A DNA stretch of 64,000 nucleotides from JAVVSK01 sp036654235 (GCA_036654235.1 JAVVSK010000005.1:1-64000); one strand, 5' to 3'; numbered from the stretch's first letter, positions 1-8,523 are shown. Notes: generated by a model from the sequence alone, not told the origin. Made by a program: numbers and translations.

Positions 1-8
1 ATTCCCAT
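1..8 (-). CDS. 5' end of an unidentified minus-strand gene (partial)
   Basis: Only the first codons lie inside the window. On the minus strand GGAGG lies at 20-16, followed by seven bases and ATG at 8-6, then GGA. This is the spacing seen at most genes here, so a real gene probably starts at this edge and runs out of the window. Nothing can be said about its product. It is divergent from the ylxM-ffh operon. Confidence 0.55.
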
Positions 9-626
9 AGGATAACCTCCAAATTTAAGTTTATAGTACAGATTTATTAATCTGCCGAAAGCCTATGAAGGGCAAAAGTTTGCACTTGTCATCTTGATAA
101 ATTTGAATCTCATAGGCTCAATTCATGATATGCGAAGGTCGTTTTTCTGGTGAATTATCCGAAAAAACAAGATATTAATATGTTTGTAAAAAGTTAATCC
201 TAACTACTCCTATATCCTCAAAATCGTCCACAAATACAGCGGAGACGTTAGGGTAAAAACTAGACTAGACTCATTAAAATTAGTCTGATTTTTGATAGTC
301 AAAATATCCACTCATGATTTTAGCGAAGAAAAGCAGTGCCAGAATGAAGTCAATACCACTTTCTTGATAACTGTTTTGATTTTCTATGAAGCCCCTCTCA
401 ACATTTTCTCACATCACTTGTCAGCCGCAAATGTGGTTGCGCTGAACACCAGGAGTTAAACCACGGGAGAACGCAATTTGTTTCAGCTTCATTGATTTTC
501 CATTTAATTCGGGTTTTGCTGTAAAATATGGCGATGTATCATCGTATAGGTGTATATTTTGGTATTTATAGCATAATTTAGTCATTTTAAAAATGAAAAT
601 TTAAAATAAAGGCAAATAAAAAGCTC
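9..626. other. gene-free intergenic region with an inverted repeat
   Basis: No reading frame with a credible start and conserved look was found on either strand. A perfect 9-bp inverted repeat, AGCCTATGA at 60-68 and TCATAGGCT at 110-118, lies in what would be the 5' leader of the gene at the left edge, and a smaller palindrome (AGATTTATTAATCT) sits at 40-53. The rest is AT-rich with no recognisable element. Confidence 0.6.
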
Positions 627-654
627 TTGACAATTTTAAAAAATAGGGTATAAT
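627..654 (+). promoter_or_regulatory. promoter of the ylxM-ffh-rpsP-rimM-trmD operon
   Basis: TTGACA at 627-632 and TATAAT at 649-654 are separated by 16 bases. Both hexamers match the vegetative consensus exactly. The predicted transcript starts about 30 bases before the ylxM start codon. Confidence 0.85.
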
Positions 655-691
655 AATGCCCGTAAAGTAAAAAACCTTGAAGGGATTTCGA

Positions 692-1033
692 ATGAACAAT
701 CGATTGACCGTGACGAAGCTCTTTGACCGCTATGGTGAGCTTTTAACGGAACGACAGAGGGCTCAACTAACCAAATATGTGCTCCTTGATTGCTCGTTTT
801 CCGAAATTGCTGAACTTGAGGGCGTTTCGAAACAAGCTGTTTTTGACTCTGTACGCCGCGCGGAAAATAGACTTTTGGAATTTGAGCGAATTTTAAGATG
901 CGTTGCACGGGAAACCGCGCTTATCGACATCGCGAAAAAGATTGCGTCGATCGCCGATAGTTATGATGATTTGAGACTTAATGAGCTTTCTAACGATATT
1001 TTAAGTATAATGGAGGACGACTATGGCGTTTGA
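692..1033 (+). CDS. ylxM: YlxM-family SRP-associated helix-turn-helix protein
   Basis: A 113-residue protein of the YlxM/UPF0122 family, a sigma-70 region-4-like helix-turn-helix protein linked genetically to the signal recognition particle. The HTH is visible around residues 36-55 (SFSEIAELEGVSKQAVFDSV). I start at ATG 692 because AAGGG at 680-684 is seven bases upstream; the longer TTG 677 start would include the ribosome binding site itself. Its stop overlaps the ffh start by 11 bases, so the two are translationally coupled, which is the usual ylxM-ffh arrangement. Confidence 0.93.
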   Translation: MNNRLTVTKLFDRYGELLTERQRAQLTKYVLLDCSFSEIAELEGVSKQAVFDSVRRAENRLLEFERILRCVARETALIDIAKKIASIADSYDDLRLNELSNDILSIMEDDYGV

Positions 1034-2366
1034 CGGATTGGCGACAAAGCTTCAAAGCGTATTTAAAAAGCTCACCGGTAGAGGAAAGCTCTCCGAAAAA
1101 GACGTAAAGGAAGCTATGCGCGAAATTAAACTTGCGCTTCTTGAAGCCGACGTAAGCTTTACGGTCGTAAAAAGCTTCATTAATAAGGTTTCCGAAAGAG
1201 CTGTCGGTATTGAGGTCTTAGAAAGCCTTACTCCGGGGCAGCAGGTCATAAAGATAGTAAACGATGAGCTTGTTGCGTTAATGGGAAAAACGAATGCGAA
1301 GCTCGATTTCGGACCTCGTTCTCCTTCCGTTGTTTTACTCGCGGGACTTCAAGGCGCCGGGAAAACGACTATGGCGGGTAAGCTTGCGCTATACCTTCAA
1401 AAGCAGTTCAATAAAACTCCGCTTTTAGTTGCCTGCGATATATATCGACCTGCCGCGATAAAACAGCTTCAGGTAGTCGGCGAAAAAATAGGCATACCTG
1501 TTTTTGAACGCGGACAGAATGATCCTATCGAGACTTCGCGTCTTGCTATTGATTATGCGCGAAAGAACCTTAAAGACCTTGTTATAATAGATACGGCGGG
1601 TCGTCTGCACATAGATAACGATATGATGGATGAGATCTGCGCGGTTAAAGACGCGGTAGATCCCTCCGAGATACTTTTGGTTGTTGATGCTATGACGGGT
1701 CAGGACGCGGTAAACGTTGCAAAAACTTTTAACGAAAAGCTTGAGCTTACGGGCGTTATTCTTACGAAACTCGACGGTGATACGCGCGGCGGCGCGGCGC
1801 TCTCCGTTCGCGAAGCGACAGGGAAACCAATAAAATTCTCTGGTATAGGCGAGAAGCTAACGGATATTGAACCTTTCCATCCAGACAGAATGGCTTCGAG
1901 AATTTTAGGAATGGGCGATATGCTTACCTTCATTGAAAAAGCACAGTTGGTTTTTGACGATAAAAAGGCGGCGGAGCTTGAAGAAAAACTTAAGAACGAT
2001 GGATTTACTCTTGAGGATTATCTTGAACAGATGGATTCTATGAAGAACATGGGTTCTATTGAAAATATAGTCGGGATGATTCCCGGAGTAGACGCAAGTA
2101 AGCTTAAAGATGCGCAAATAGATGAAAAACTTATGGCGAGAACGGCAGCAATAATAAAGTCGATGACGCCGGACGAGCGTCGTCGTCCCGAAATTTTAAA
2201 TGCGTCGCGAAAGCGTCGCATAGCGGCCGGAAGCGGTACGAGTATTCAGGAGATAAATAGGCTTCTAAACCAGTTTGAGCAGGCGCGAAAGATGTTTAAA
2301 CAGTTCAGCGGCGGAAAACATAAGGGTAAAAAGGGCGGGAAAAACAAGTTTCCATTTAAATTTTAA
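1023..2366 (+). CDS. ffh: signal recognition particle protein Ffh
   Basis: The GTPase of the signal recognition particle, which binds signal peptides of nascent chains together with SRP RNA and docks with FtsY at the membrane. Its 447 residues show the N domain, the G domain with GLQGAGKT at 108-115, DTAGR near 190 and TKLDGDTRGG near 250, and a methionine-rich M domain carrying the SRP-RNA-binding stretch (RRRPEILNASRKRRIAAGSG) near 385-405. The tail is Lys/Gly-rich. GGAGG at 1012-1016 supports ATG 1023. Length is normal for the family. Confidence 0.98.
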   Translation: MAFDGLATKLQSVFKKLTGRGKLSEKDVKEAMREIKLALLEADVSFTVVKSFINKVSERAVGIEVLESLTPGQQVIKIVNDELVALMGKTNAKLDFGPRSPSVVLLAGLQGAGKTTMAGKLALYLQKQFNKTPLLVACDIYRPAAIKQLQVVGEKIGIPVFERGQNDPIETSRLAIDYARKNLKDLVIIDTAGRLHIDNDMMDEICAVKDAVDPSEILLVVDAMTGQDAVNVAKTFNEKLELTGVILTKLDGDTRGGAALSVREATGKPIKFSGIGEKLTDIEPFHPDRMASRILGMGDMLTFIEKAQLVFDDKKAAELEEKLKNDGFTLEDYLEQMDSMKNMGSIENIVGMIPGVDASKLKDAQIDEKLMARTAAIIKSMTPDERRRPEILNASRKRRIAAGSGTSIQEINRLLNQFEQARKMFKQFSGGKHKGKKGGKNKFPFKF

Positions 2367-2456
2367 TGGAATAATAGAAAGCCCATTGATAGGCGAATTA
2401 CGCGATGCGTTTTCGATATAGTGAATTTATAGTAAATTTTTTTGGAGGAAAAAACA

Positions 2457-2699
2457 ATGGTTAAGATTAGACTTAGAAGAATGGGCGCAAAAAAAGCTCC
2501 CTTTTATCGCATAGTAGTTGCAGATTCACGTGCACCGCGCGATGGAGACTTTATTGAAGAAATAGGATATTACAATCCGCTGAAAGATCCGGCAGAGGTC
2601 AAAGTAGATCTCGAAAAGGCAAATCAGTGGATAAAGAACGGCGCACAGCCGACGGATACGGTGCGTGCTCTTTTGAAAAAAAGCGGCACCATAGAATAA
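2457..2699 (+). CDS. rpsP: 30S ribosomal protein S16 (bS16)
   Basis: An 80-residue bS16, a 30S assembly protein. The N-terminal signature VKIRLRRMGAKKAPFYRIVV and the following ADSRAPRDG are diagnostic. The start is ATG 2457, eight bases after GGAGG at 2444-2448; an upstream in-frame TTG lies on the ribosome binding site and is not used. It is separated from ffh by about 90 bases with no clear terminator, so it is probably in the same transcript, and it is followed 16 bases later by khpA. Confidence 0.98.
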   Translation: MVKIRLRRMGAKKAPFYRIVVADSRAPRDGDFIEEIGYYNPLKDPAEVKVDLEKANQWIKNGAQPTDTVRALLKKSGTIE

Positions 2700-2715
2700 T
2701 CGGAGCTTTTAAAAA

Positions 2716-2943
2716 ATGGAAGAATTAGTAAGATTTATTGCAAGGAGTCTTGTTGAACATTCGGACGACGTAATCGTAACTTCGAAGGAACAGGATGGAT
2801 CAACGGTTATTGAGTTGCACGTTCATGAGGAAGATATGGGGCGCGTTATAGGAAAGCAGGGGCGAATTGCTAAGGCAATACGGACTGTTGTACACGCTGC
2901 CGCTGTCAAATCAGGCAAGAAATATACCGTAGATATAGTATGA
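2716..2943 (+). CDS. khpA: KH-domain RNA-binding protein KhpA
   Basis: A 75-residue protein made almost entirely of one KH domain, with the GXXG loop visible in VIGKQGRIAKAIRTVV near residues 39-54. In Gram-positive bacteria KhpA pairs with KhpB and binds RNA broadly, affecting cell size and wall synthesis. GGAG at 2702-2705 precedes ATG 2716 by 10 bases. Its stop overlaps the rimM start (ATGA), so rimM is translationally coupled. The rpsP-khpA-rimM-trmD order is the standard Bacillota arrangement. Confidence 0.93.
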   Translation: MEELVRFIARSLVEHSDDVIVTSKEQDGSTVIELHVHEEDMGRVIGKQGRIAKAIRTVVHAAAVKSGKKYTVDIV

Positions 2944-3458
2944 CGGGTTATTTCCGTATAGCAGTGATCTCACGTCCGCATGGAATTCATGGAGCGTTAA
3001 AACTTAATCCGTTAACCGACGATCTTAATCGATTTCTAGGGCTTAAATTTGCGTACCTTGAACGGGGCAGCGCGTATGAACGCGTCGGAATAGAGTCCGT
3101 CTCGGTTGGCGGCGGGAATATTATAATGACTATAGAGGGCGTTTCGGATAGAACAGCTGCGGAACGCCTCAAAAATATTTATTTATGTGTTGATCGCGCC
3201 CATGCTGTAACGCTTAAGCCGGGTGAGTTTTTCTATGAGGAACTGTATGGCTGTTTATGTTTTGATACTGATGGCATATGTTATGGTGAACTGACAGACG
3301 TGATTTTTACGGGCGCGAATGATGTTTTTGAGATTATAGGCGAAAAAAAACTTCTTATTCCGGCACTGAAAAAGTTGCTTACTAAAGTGGATACTGATAA
3401 TAAGCGTATCATTCTCAATGCCGATGTTTTAAAGGAGGTCGGTTTATTTGAGGATTGA
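2940..3458 (+). CDS. rimM: 16S rRNA processing protein RimM
   Basis: A 172-residue maturation factor for the 30S head domain. The N-terminal half starts with the RimM barrel signature (RIAVISRPHGIHGALKLNPLT), and the C-terminal PRC-barrel half contains PGEFFYEELYGC near residue 95. It starts in the ATGA overlap with khpA and ends 11 bases inside trmD. Length is typical. Confidence 0.95.
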   Translation: MTGYFRIAVISRPHGIHGALKLNPLTDDLNRFLGLKFAYLERGSAYERVGIESVSVGGGNIIMTIEGVSDRTAAERLKNIYLCVDRAHAVTLKPGEFFYEELYGCLCFDTDGICYGELTDVIFTGANDVFEIIGEKKLLIPALKKLLTKVDTDNKRIILNADVLKEVGLFED

Positions 3459-4122
3459 CATACTCACTATTTTTCCAGACATGTTTCTTTCCCCATTTGC
3501 GGAGAGCATGATAAAGCGCGCGATTGAAAACGGCATACTTGAAATCAATACTATTGATATACGCGAATATTCATCTGCCAAGCATAAAAATACGGACGAT
3601 TATCCTTTCGGTGGTGGGGCAGGCATGGTTATGAGTCCACAGCCCATCTTTGATTGTATTGATTCGATTTTAGAAGGTGGGGGGGAAGCGTATAAAATAT
3701 GCATGACTCCGCGTGGGCGGGTGCTCTCACCGTCTATAGCAAAGGAACTTTCAAAAAAAGATCATCTTATGCTTCTGTGCGGTAGATATGAGGGTATAGA
3801 CGAACGCGTTATGTCGATGATGGACGATGAGATATCTATTGGAGATTATGTTTTAACGGGCGGAGAGCTTCCGGCTATGGTACTTATCGATTGTTTGGCG
3901 CGCTTTATACCCGGTGTTTTAGGGAGTAGCGTTTCGGCGCTCGACGAATCTTTTTCGCTGAATCTGCTTGAATATCCACAATATACCCGTCCGTCGGATT
4001 TTCGAGGAATGACTGTTCCCGATGTTCTCTTAAACGGAAATCATAAAGAAATAGCTAAGTGGCGTGCAGAACAGTCGCTTAAAAAAACGATGGCTATGCG
4101 TCCTGATTTATTGGAAAAATAG
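3448..4122 (+). CDS. trmD: tRNA (guanine-N1-)-methyltransferase TrmD
   Basis: Methylates G37 of tRNAs next to the anticodon using S-adenosylmethionine, preventing +1 frameshifts. The SPOUT knot is visible in LLCGRYEGIDERV and SIGDYVLTGGELPAM (about residues 108-145), and YPQYTRPSDFRG is also diagnostic. The start codon is TTG at 3448, chosen because AAAGGAGG at 3431-3438 precedes it by nine bases and the protein then begins with the family's MRIDILTIFPDMF. It is the last gene before a terminator; rplS, which often follows trmD, is absent. Confidence 0.97.
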   Translation: MRIDILTIFPDMFLSPFAESMIKRAIENGILEINTIDIREYSSAKHKNTDDYPFGGGAGMVMSPQPIFDCIDSILEGGGEAYKICMTPRGRVLSPSIAKELSKKDHLMLLCGRYEGIDERVMSMMDDEISIGDYVLTGGELPAMVLIDCLARFIPGVLGSSVSALDESFSLNLLEYPQYTRPSDFRGMTVPDVLLNGNHKEIAKWRAEQSLKKTMAMRPDLLEK

Positions 4123-4160
4123 TTTTTATAGAGAACCAGTTTAATAGTTAGCAAAATGTT

Positions 4161-4189
4161 GGCGCAGTTTTGACTGCGTCGTTTTTTTT
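4161..4189 (+). terminator. rho-independent terminator after trmD
   Basis: GGCGCAGT and ACTGCGTC form an eight-base stem around a TTTG loop, followed by GTTTTTTT. It closes the ffh-trmD operon. Confidence 0.9.
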
Positions 4190-4288
4190 AGAAAGTTTTC
4201 TAAGCGAAAAATCACGTCGCAAGTATTTTGTACTGTGTATAATTATCATAGAGGCGGCAATAATTTATTTATTATGGAGGTATTGACT

Positions 4289-4501
4289 ATGTTTTTAAAA
4301 AAGAAAATAGTACAGAGAGATATCGCCGAGCTTGAAAATGCCGCGGTAGACTGGGAAAACGCCCTTGAATGTTTTAATTACGCAACTAAGGACGAGTTGA
4401 TAGATGTAGCCGTGCTTGCACTTTTAGCGTCAAAACAAAGATATGTCTATCTTCTTCACGCACAATCAGAATTACAGGTAAAAGCTCAATCGTTTAATTG
4501 A
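4289..4501 (+). CDS. DUF2508 (YaaL-like) small protein
   Basis: A 70-residue soluble protein resembling the DUF2508/YaaL family of Gram-positive bacteria: basic N-terminus (MFLKKKIVQRDIAELEN), a conserved aromatic run around WENALECFNYATKDELID, and a C-terminal helix with RYVYLL. The function of the family is unknown. The start is ATG 4289, eight bases after GGAGG at 4276-4280; earlier in-frame codons lack a ribosome binding site. It stands alone between two terminators. The family assignment is from pattern memory. Confidence 0.7.
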   Translation: MFLKKKIVQRDIAELENAAVDWENALECFNYATKDELIDVAVLALLASKQRYVYLLHAQSELQVKAQSFN

Positions 4502-4523
4502 CTCCCGTTATAGGCTTATTTTT

Positions 4524-4554
4524 GCGCTGCATTGTATAAATATAAATGCAGCGC
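4524..4554. terminator. hairpin between convergent genes
   Basis: GCGCTGCATT at 4524-4533 pairs perfectly with AATGCAGCGC at 4545-4554 around an 11-base loop. It lies between the plus-strand DUF2508 gene and the minus-strand DUF2087 gene. Thymine runs are short on both sides, so it may act as a bidirectional terminator of modest strength. Confidence 0.65.
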
Positions 4555-4579
4555 ACTTTGTTTATATGCCAATACTTAA

Positions 4580-4864
4580 TCATTCGTCCTTAGGGATTAA
4601 TGCTTTGTCGTTTCTCCAATACTTACTTCCGTTGCGAAGGCGGGACATTTCTCCGCTTTCTATAAGTCCGCGACGCAGCATGAAATAGTCGCCAAAAGTA
4701 TGCCATTCGCTTATAATTGAGTTTACCTCATGTTCGGTGTAATCACGATTAAATTCAAACTTATCGGCGATATAGGCATATATTAAAAGCCTTACATTTT
4801 GTTTTGAAGGGAACTGCTTCACTTTTCCATCGTCGTCTAAAAATCTTTTAATATCCGTTTCCAT
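4580..4864 (-). CDS. DUF2087 domain-containing protein
   Basis: A 94-residue protein that matches the DUF2087 pattern over its whole length: FLDDDGKVKQFPSKQNVRLL, KFEFNRDYTEHEVN, IISEWHTFGDYFMLRRGLI and GSKYWR. The fold is winged-helix-like and the domain is often found attached to transcription regulators, but here it stands alone. The role is unknown. GGGAGG lies about nine bases before ATG 4864, with a plausible promoter at 4894-4922. Confidence 0.88.
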   Translation of the reverse strand: METDIKRFLDDDGKVKQFPSKQNVRLLIYAYIADKFEFNRDYTEHEVNSIISEWHTFGDYFMLRRGLIESGEMSRLRNGSKYWRNDKALIPKDE

Positions 4865-4893
4865 AAAATAATCCTCCCATCTAATATATGTTC

Positions 4894-4922
4894 ATTATGC
4901 ATCAAATGAAGCCGACTTTCAA
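4894..4922 (-). promoter_or_regulatory. promoter of the DUF2087 gene
   Basis: On the minus strand TTGAAA (4922-4917) and CATAAT (4899-4894) are separated by 17 bases; each matches consensus at five of six positions. Confidence 0.5.
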
Positions 4923-5012
4923 GCACAACAAGGCGACTGAATTTGCATATAATGTTTTAGAATACGTTGATTCATACCGATTTTTGTCAGAAAATAAAGG
5001 GGGCGAAGAGAG

Positions 5013-5402
5013 TTGTACAGCTATGATAACATGACTCAGGAGCAGATTATACAGCTAATAAAGTGCGCAAAATTTGCGGATTTAGCGGTTTCCGAAGACA
5101 ATAAGCCGTATTGTATACCTATGTACTATAGTCACGGCTTTCAGGATGGCAAGTTGATAATATACATGGAAAGCAGCGACTGTGGTAAAAAAATAAGCTG
5201 CATAAAGAATAACGCAAATGTATGTGTGGCGATAGAGCGATCCAGCGAACGCGGTATGGAAAGTGCTGTGATATTCGGTAAGGCTATCATACTCAAACAT
5301 ATAAATGAATGTCACAAGGATGAGCAGTTTCAATGCTGCAGTTCGATAAAAATAACGGTAACGGAAATGTCAGGTAGATTGTATAAGCATTGTAGACTGT
5401 AG
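5013..5402 (+). CDS. pyridoxamine 5'-phosphate oxidase-like flavin-binding protein
   Basis: A 129-residue protein of the split-barrel PNPOx/flavin-reductase-like group. The pattern is the short form found in Clostridia: a first strand with FADLAVSEDNKPYCIPMYYS, then GKLIIYMESSDCGKKISCIK and NANVCVAIE, where the phosphate and flavin are usually held. Substrate unknown; other members reduce or bind F420, heme or FMN. TTG 5013 follows AAGGGGG by about nine bases; an ATG six codons in (5031) is the alternative start. It is a single gene with hairpins downstream. Confidence 0.75.
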   Translation: MYSYDNMTQEQIIQLIKCAKFADLAVSEDNKPYCIPMYYSHGFQDGKLIIYMESSDCGKKISCIKNNANVCVAIERSSERGMESAVIFGKAIILKHINECHKDEQFQCCSSIKITVTEMSGRLYKHCRL

Positions 5403-5436
5403 GCGCGAGCTGAATAAAAAAATTTGTACGCGGTTT

Positions 5437-5476
5437 AGAGCGTTACGCTCTTTTATTTTGTACGTAGCGCTCTAAA
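5437..5476. terminator. overlapping terminator hairpins between convergent genes
   Basis: AGAGCG (5437-5442), TTA, CGCTCT (5446-5451) followed by TTTATTTT terminates the plus-strand gene. The same left arm, extended to TTTAGAGCG (5434-5442), can instead pair with CGCTCTAAA at 5468-5476, which covers the end of pcp. Two mutually exclusive hairpins thus share one arm. Confidence 0.7.
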
Positions 5477-6065
5477 TTTTCTCACATATAACGCTTGCCG
5501 CTATTAAAATGGCTTGTTTTTCTTTTGGCAATTCCATAGTGTTAAGCACATCAATTTGTTCGGGAATAAACGGTAGGTGTATGAATCCAATGGAAGCTGA
5601 GCTAATATTATGCAGTGCGCAATAAAGAACCGCATTGCAAAGGTATGTTCCCGCCGAAAATGAATATTCGCACGGTATATCAGCCGATTTTAAGGCGCTG
5701 AGTATATCAGTATACGGAAATGTTGAAAAATAGGCATTCGCGGCGTTTTTTATAACCGGTACGCCGTTTATTATAACTCCGGCATTATCGGGAGTTGAGC
5801 TTTCACGAAGATTAACAGCAATGCGCTCAACGCGTATCATTTCGCTATTTCCCGCCTGACCTATTGCAAGAACCGCGTTTGGACGATATTTCTTTAATAA
5901 TTCGCAAATTACGGTTTCCGTTTCACCCCAAAGGACGGGCAATTTTTCTTTTATTATTTCAACGCCCGAAATATGAGAGGGGAGAGAAAAGGCGCATTCA
6001 AGCGATGGGTTTAAAGACTGCCCATTAAAAGGTTCAAATCCAGTTACCAACAATGTCTTTCCCAT
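5472..6065 (-). CDS. pcp: pyroglutamyl-peptidase I
   Basis: A cysteine peptidase of family C15 that removes N-terminal pyroglutamate from peptides in the cytoplasm. The catalytic triad is visible as E80 (EMIRVERIAVN), C143 (SAGTYLCNAVLYCA) and H163 (GFIHLPFIPEQ), and the N-terminus has the family signature LLVTGFEPFNG. I start at ATG 6065 because GGGGGA is close upstream; a longer frame to 6122 would overlap lon and adds a non-conserved basic tail. At 197 residues it is slightly short (usual about 215), mainly at the C-terminus. It follows lon by 44 bases and is probably co-transcribed. Confidence 0.95.
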   Translation of the reverse strand: MGKTLLVTGFEPFNGQSLNPSLECAFSLPSHISGVEIIKEKLPVLWGETETVICELLKKYRPNAVLAIGQAGNSEMIRVERIAVNLRESSTPDNAGVIINGVPVIKNAANAYFSTFPYTDILSALKSADIPCEYSFSAGTYLCNAVLYCALHNISSASIGFIHLPFIPEQIDVLNTMELPKEKQAILIAASVICEKI

Positions 6066-6109
6066 TTTTCTTTCCCCCTTTTTTTTGCTGTATTTAAGTT
6101 TTAAAAGTT

Positions 6110-8416
6110 TTATGAGTGACAAGCCCTTTTATAGACGGGTTCTGCCTCGCTTACATAAAGTATATCAAGCTTATCCGTTATTTCAGACTCAATTTCTTCA
6201 ACATCTACGCGGTTGTCGTTTGGCACTATAACCGTGTTTATTCCTCCACGTAGCGCGGCGAGAAGCTTTTCGCGAAGTCCCCCGACAGGAAGAACATGTC
6301 CACGAAGCGAAATTTCGCCGGTCATGGCAAGTTTAGAGTCGATAGGTCTATCGGTAAGCGCACTGTAAATAGCCGTCATCATAGTTATTCCTGCGCTTGG
6401 ACCATCTTTTTTCACCGCACCTTCGGGAACGTGAATATGAAGGTCATGTTCTGCGAAGAATTTATCGTCAAAGCCCATATCAAATACATGTGCCTTAATA
6501 TAAGTCAGAGCGGTTGCGGCACTTTCGCGCATAACATCGCCAAGTTGTCCAGTAAGCTCAAATTTTCCGCTTCCTTTTACAAATTGTGCTTCTACTTTAA
6601 GGAGCTCGCCCCCGACCGCCGTCCAAGCAAGACCATTAGCGGTTCCCGTTTGATCATACATTTGGGCGGAGTCATGCCTATATTTTCTCGCACCCAAATA
6701 TTGTTCCATAAGTTTTTCTGTTAAAACTATGTTCGTTGCCCCTTCGAGAAAATCACAGCTCGCCTTGCGGCAGACAGAAGCGATAACGCGGTCGAGTTCT
6801 CGAACGCCTGACTCTAGAGTATAACATCTTATAAGTTCTAAAAGTATATCGTCTGGGATTATAAGGGCACTCTCGCTTATATTGTGTTTTATAAGCTCTT
6901 TTTTAAGCAGATGGCGCTTTGCTATTTCCAATTTTTCCGTTTCAAGATAGCCCGATACTTCAATCATTTCCATGCGATCGAGGAGCGGACGCGGTATAGT
7001 ATCCTTAGAGTTCGCCGTCGTTATGAACATGACATTTGAAAGATCGTATGGAATCTCAACAAAATGATCGCGGAATGTACTGTTTTGCGCACTGTCTAAA
7101 ACCTCAAGCATTGCCGCCGCAGGATCTCCATGTATATTTTTATTGAGCTTATCTATTTCGTCAAACAATAAAACGGGGTTTTTTGTTCCCGCCTGACGCA
7201 TAGCGGTTATGATTCGTCCCGGCATAGCGCCTATATATGTGCGCCTATGACCTCGAATTTCAGCCTCGTCATCAATCCCGCCGAGACTCATTCGGACGAA
7301 TTTTCTGTTGACCGCTTCAGCTATGGAAGCCGATATTGACGTTTTACCGACACCCGGAGGACCAACGAAGCATATTATCTGCCCTGTTAGCTTACCCGTT
7401 CTCTTTGCAACGGAAAGGTGTTCAATTATTCTGTCCTTCACCTGTTTCATTCCAAAGTGATCGCGATCCAATATTTCCCTTGCACGCTCTATGTCGATAT
7501 TATCTATCGTCGCCTCCTCAAAAGGAAGGTCGAGAACACATTCCATAAATGCACGGGACGACGGAGCTTCATGCGATCCTGCGGGTAGAGTAGCATATCG
7601 ATCTATTTCGCGTTGAAGCCTATTCAAAACGAGATCGGGCAGCTTTTTTTTGTCTATACGCTCACGAAGTTCGTCTACCTCGGCACCGTCTTCACCCAAC
7701 TCTTTTTTTATTACCTTCATTTGTTCTCTTAGATAATATTCACGTTGATTTTTGTCGATTACCTTTTTCGTTTCCTGTTGGATGCGCCGATCAAGTTTCA
7801 TTATCTCAATTTCGCGCGATAGCATATCAATAAGGAGCTTCATTCGTGCAATAACGTCGAATTCCTCAAGTATATTTCGCCTAAGTTCCGGTCTTAACAT
7901 CGTAAACGTAGCAACAGCATCGGTATATGCGCCGAATCCTTCGGTTCGGTCTATTACAGACAAAGCCTCTGCGGTAAGGCGCGGAGTAAGAGAGGTATAT
8001 TCGGATAAAAGCGCCGCGATATGTCTTCTATATGCTTCACCCAAATAAGGGTCACACTCGTCGTCTTCAAAACATAGAGCATCGGTGGTCATATACGTTT
8101 GATCCAAAGAAACATTGGATATTTTTGCGCGGCAGACACCCTCCGCGAATACGCGTATTGTTTCTCCTGCGGGTAGACGCATTATCTGTTTTAAAAGTGA
8201 ATAAGTACCAATTTCATATATATCGTCGGGAGTTACGGCATTTTTTCTAGCATCCTTCTGAGTTGCTATGAACACCTTTCCGCCGTTTTGCATTGCGTTT
8301 GTCAACGCAAGCTGACTTTGATTTCGTCCGATATCAAAGCTGAGTATCTCATGCGGCATTACCGTTATTTCGCGCAACGGTACTATAGGTATTGTATTTA
8401 TAGTTTCTTTTTGCAT
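6110..8416 (-). CDS. lon: ATP-dependent protease La (Lon)
   Basis: A soluble hexameric AAA+ serine protease that degrades damaged and regulatory proteins. In order: the N-terminal LON domain (1-200), a coiled region, the AAA+ module with Walker A GPPGVGKTS at 352-360 and Walker B LLFDEIDKLN near 420, and the protease domain with catalytic S674 in KDGPSAG and K717 in REKLLAALRGG. The Ser-Lys spacing of 43 equals that of the Escherichia coli enzyme. Length 768 is normal. ATG 8416 follows AGGAGGG. pcp follows downstream. Confidence 0.98.
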   Translation of the reverse strand: MQKETINTIPIVPLREITVMPHEILSFDIGRNQSQLALTNAMQNGGKVFIATQKDARKNAVTPDDIYEIGTYSLLKQIMRLPAGETIRVFAEGVCRAKISNVSLDQTYMTTDALCFEDDECDPYLGEAYRRHIAALLSEYTSLTPRLTAEALSVIDRTEGFGAYTDAVATFTMLRPELRRNILEEFDVIARMKLLIDMLSREIEIMKLDRRIQQETKKVIDKNQREYYLREQMKVIKKELGEDGAEVDELRERIDKKKLPDLVLNRLQREIDRYATLPAGSHEAPSSRAFMECVLDLPFEEATIDNIDIERAREILDRDHFGMKQVKDRIIEHLSVAKRTGKLTGQIICFVGPPGVGKTSISASIAEAVNRKFVRMSLGGIDDEAEIRGHRRTYIGAMPGRIITAMRQAGTKNPVLLFDEIDKLNKNIHGDPAAAMLEVLDSAQNSTFRDHFVEIPYDLSNVMFITTANSKDTIPRPLLDRMEMIEVSGYLETEKLEIAKRHLLKKELIKHNISESALIIPDDILLELIRCYTLESGVRELDRVIASVCRKASCDFLEGATNIVLTEKLMEQYLGARKYRHDSAQMYDQTGTANGLAWTAVGGELLKVEAQFVKGSGKFELTGQLGDVMRESAATALTYIKAHVFDMGFDDKFFAEHDLHIHVPEGAVKKDGPSAGITMMTAIYSALTDRPIDSKLAMTGEISLRGHVLPVGGLREKLLAALRGGINTVIVPNDNRVDVEEIESEITDKLDILYVSEAEPVYKRACHS

Positions 8417-8494
8417 ATCAAAATCTTTCCCTCCTGTAGTTATCGATCATACTATAAGCCTCCAGCTTACACTTTATCCTTAATATCAGCTCTG

Positions 8495-8523
8495 ATTATA
8501 CATGCTTCGATCTGTATCTTCAA
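8495..8523 (-). promoter_or_regulatory. promoter of lon
   Basis: On the minus strand TTGAAG (8523-8518) and a perfect TATAAT (8500-8495) are separated by 17 bases. No HrcA-type CIRCE or CtsR heptad repeat was recognised. The rest of the 323-base gap to the cad operon holds the cad promoter and operator. Confidence 0.6.

Noticed and set aside
280..408. A 43-codon open stretch on the minus strand in the first intergenic region
   Set aside because: It has no start codon with a ribosome binding site and no recognisable family; chance open frame or remnant.
636..908. Minus-strand frame opposite ylxM
   Set aside because: It lies antisense to a clear ylxM gene and has no start signal.
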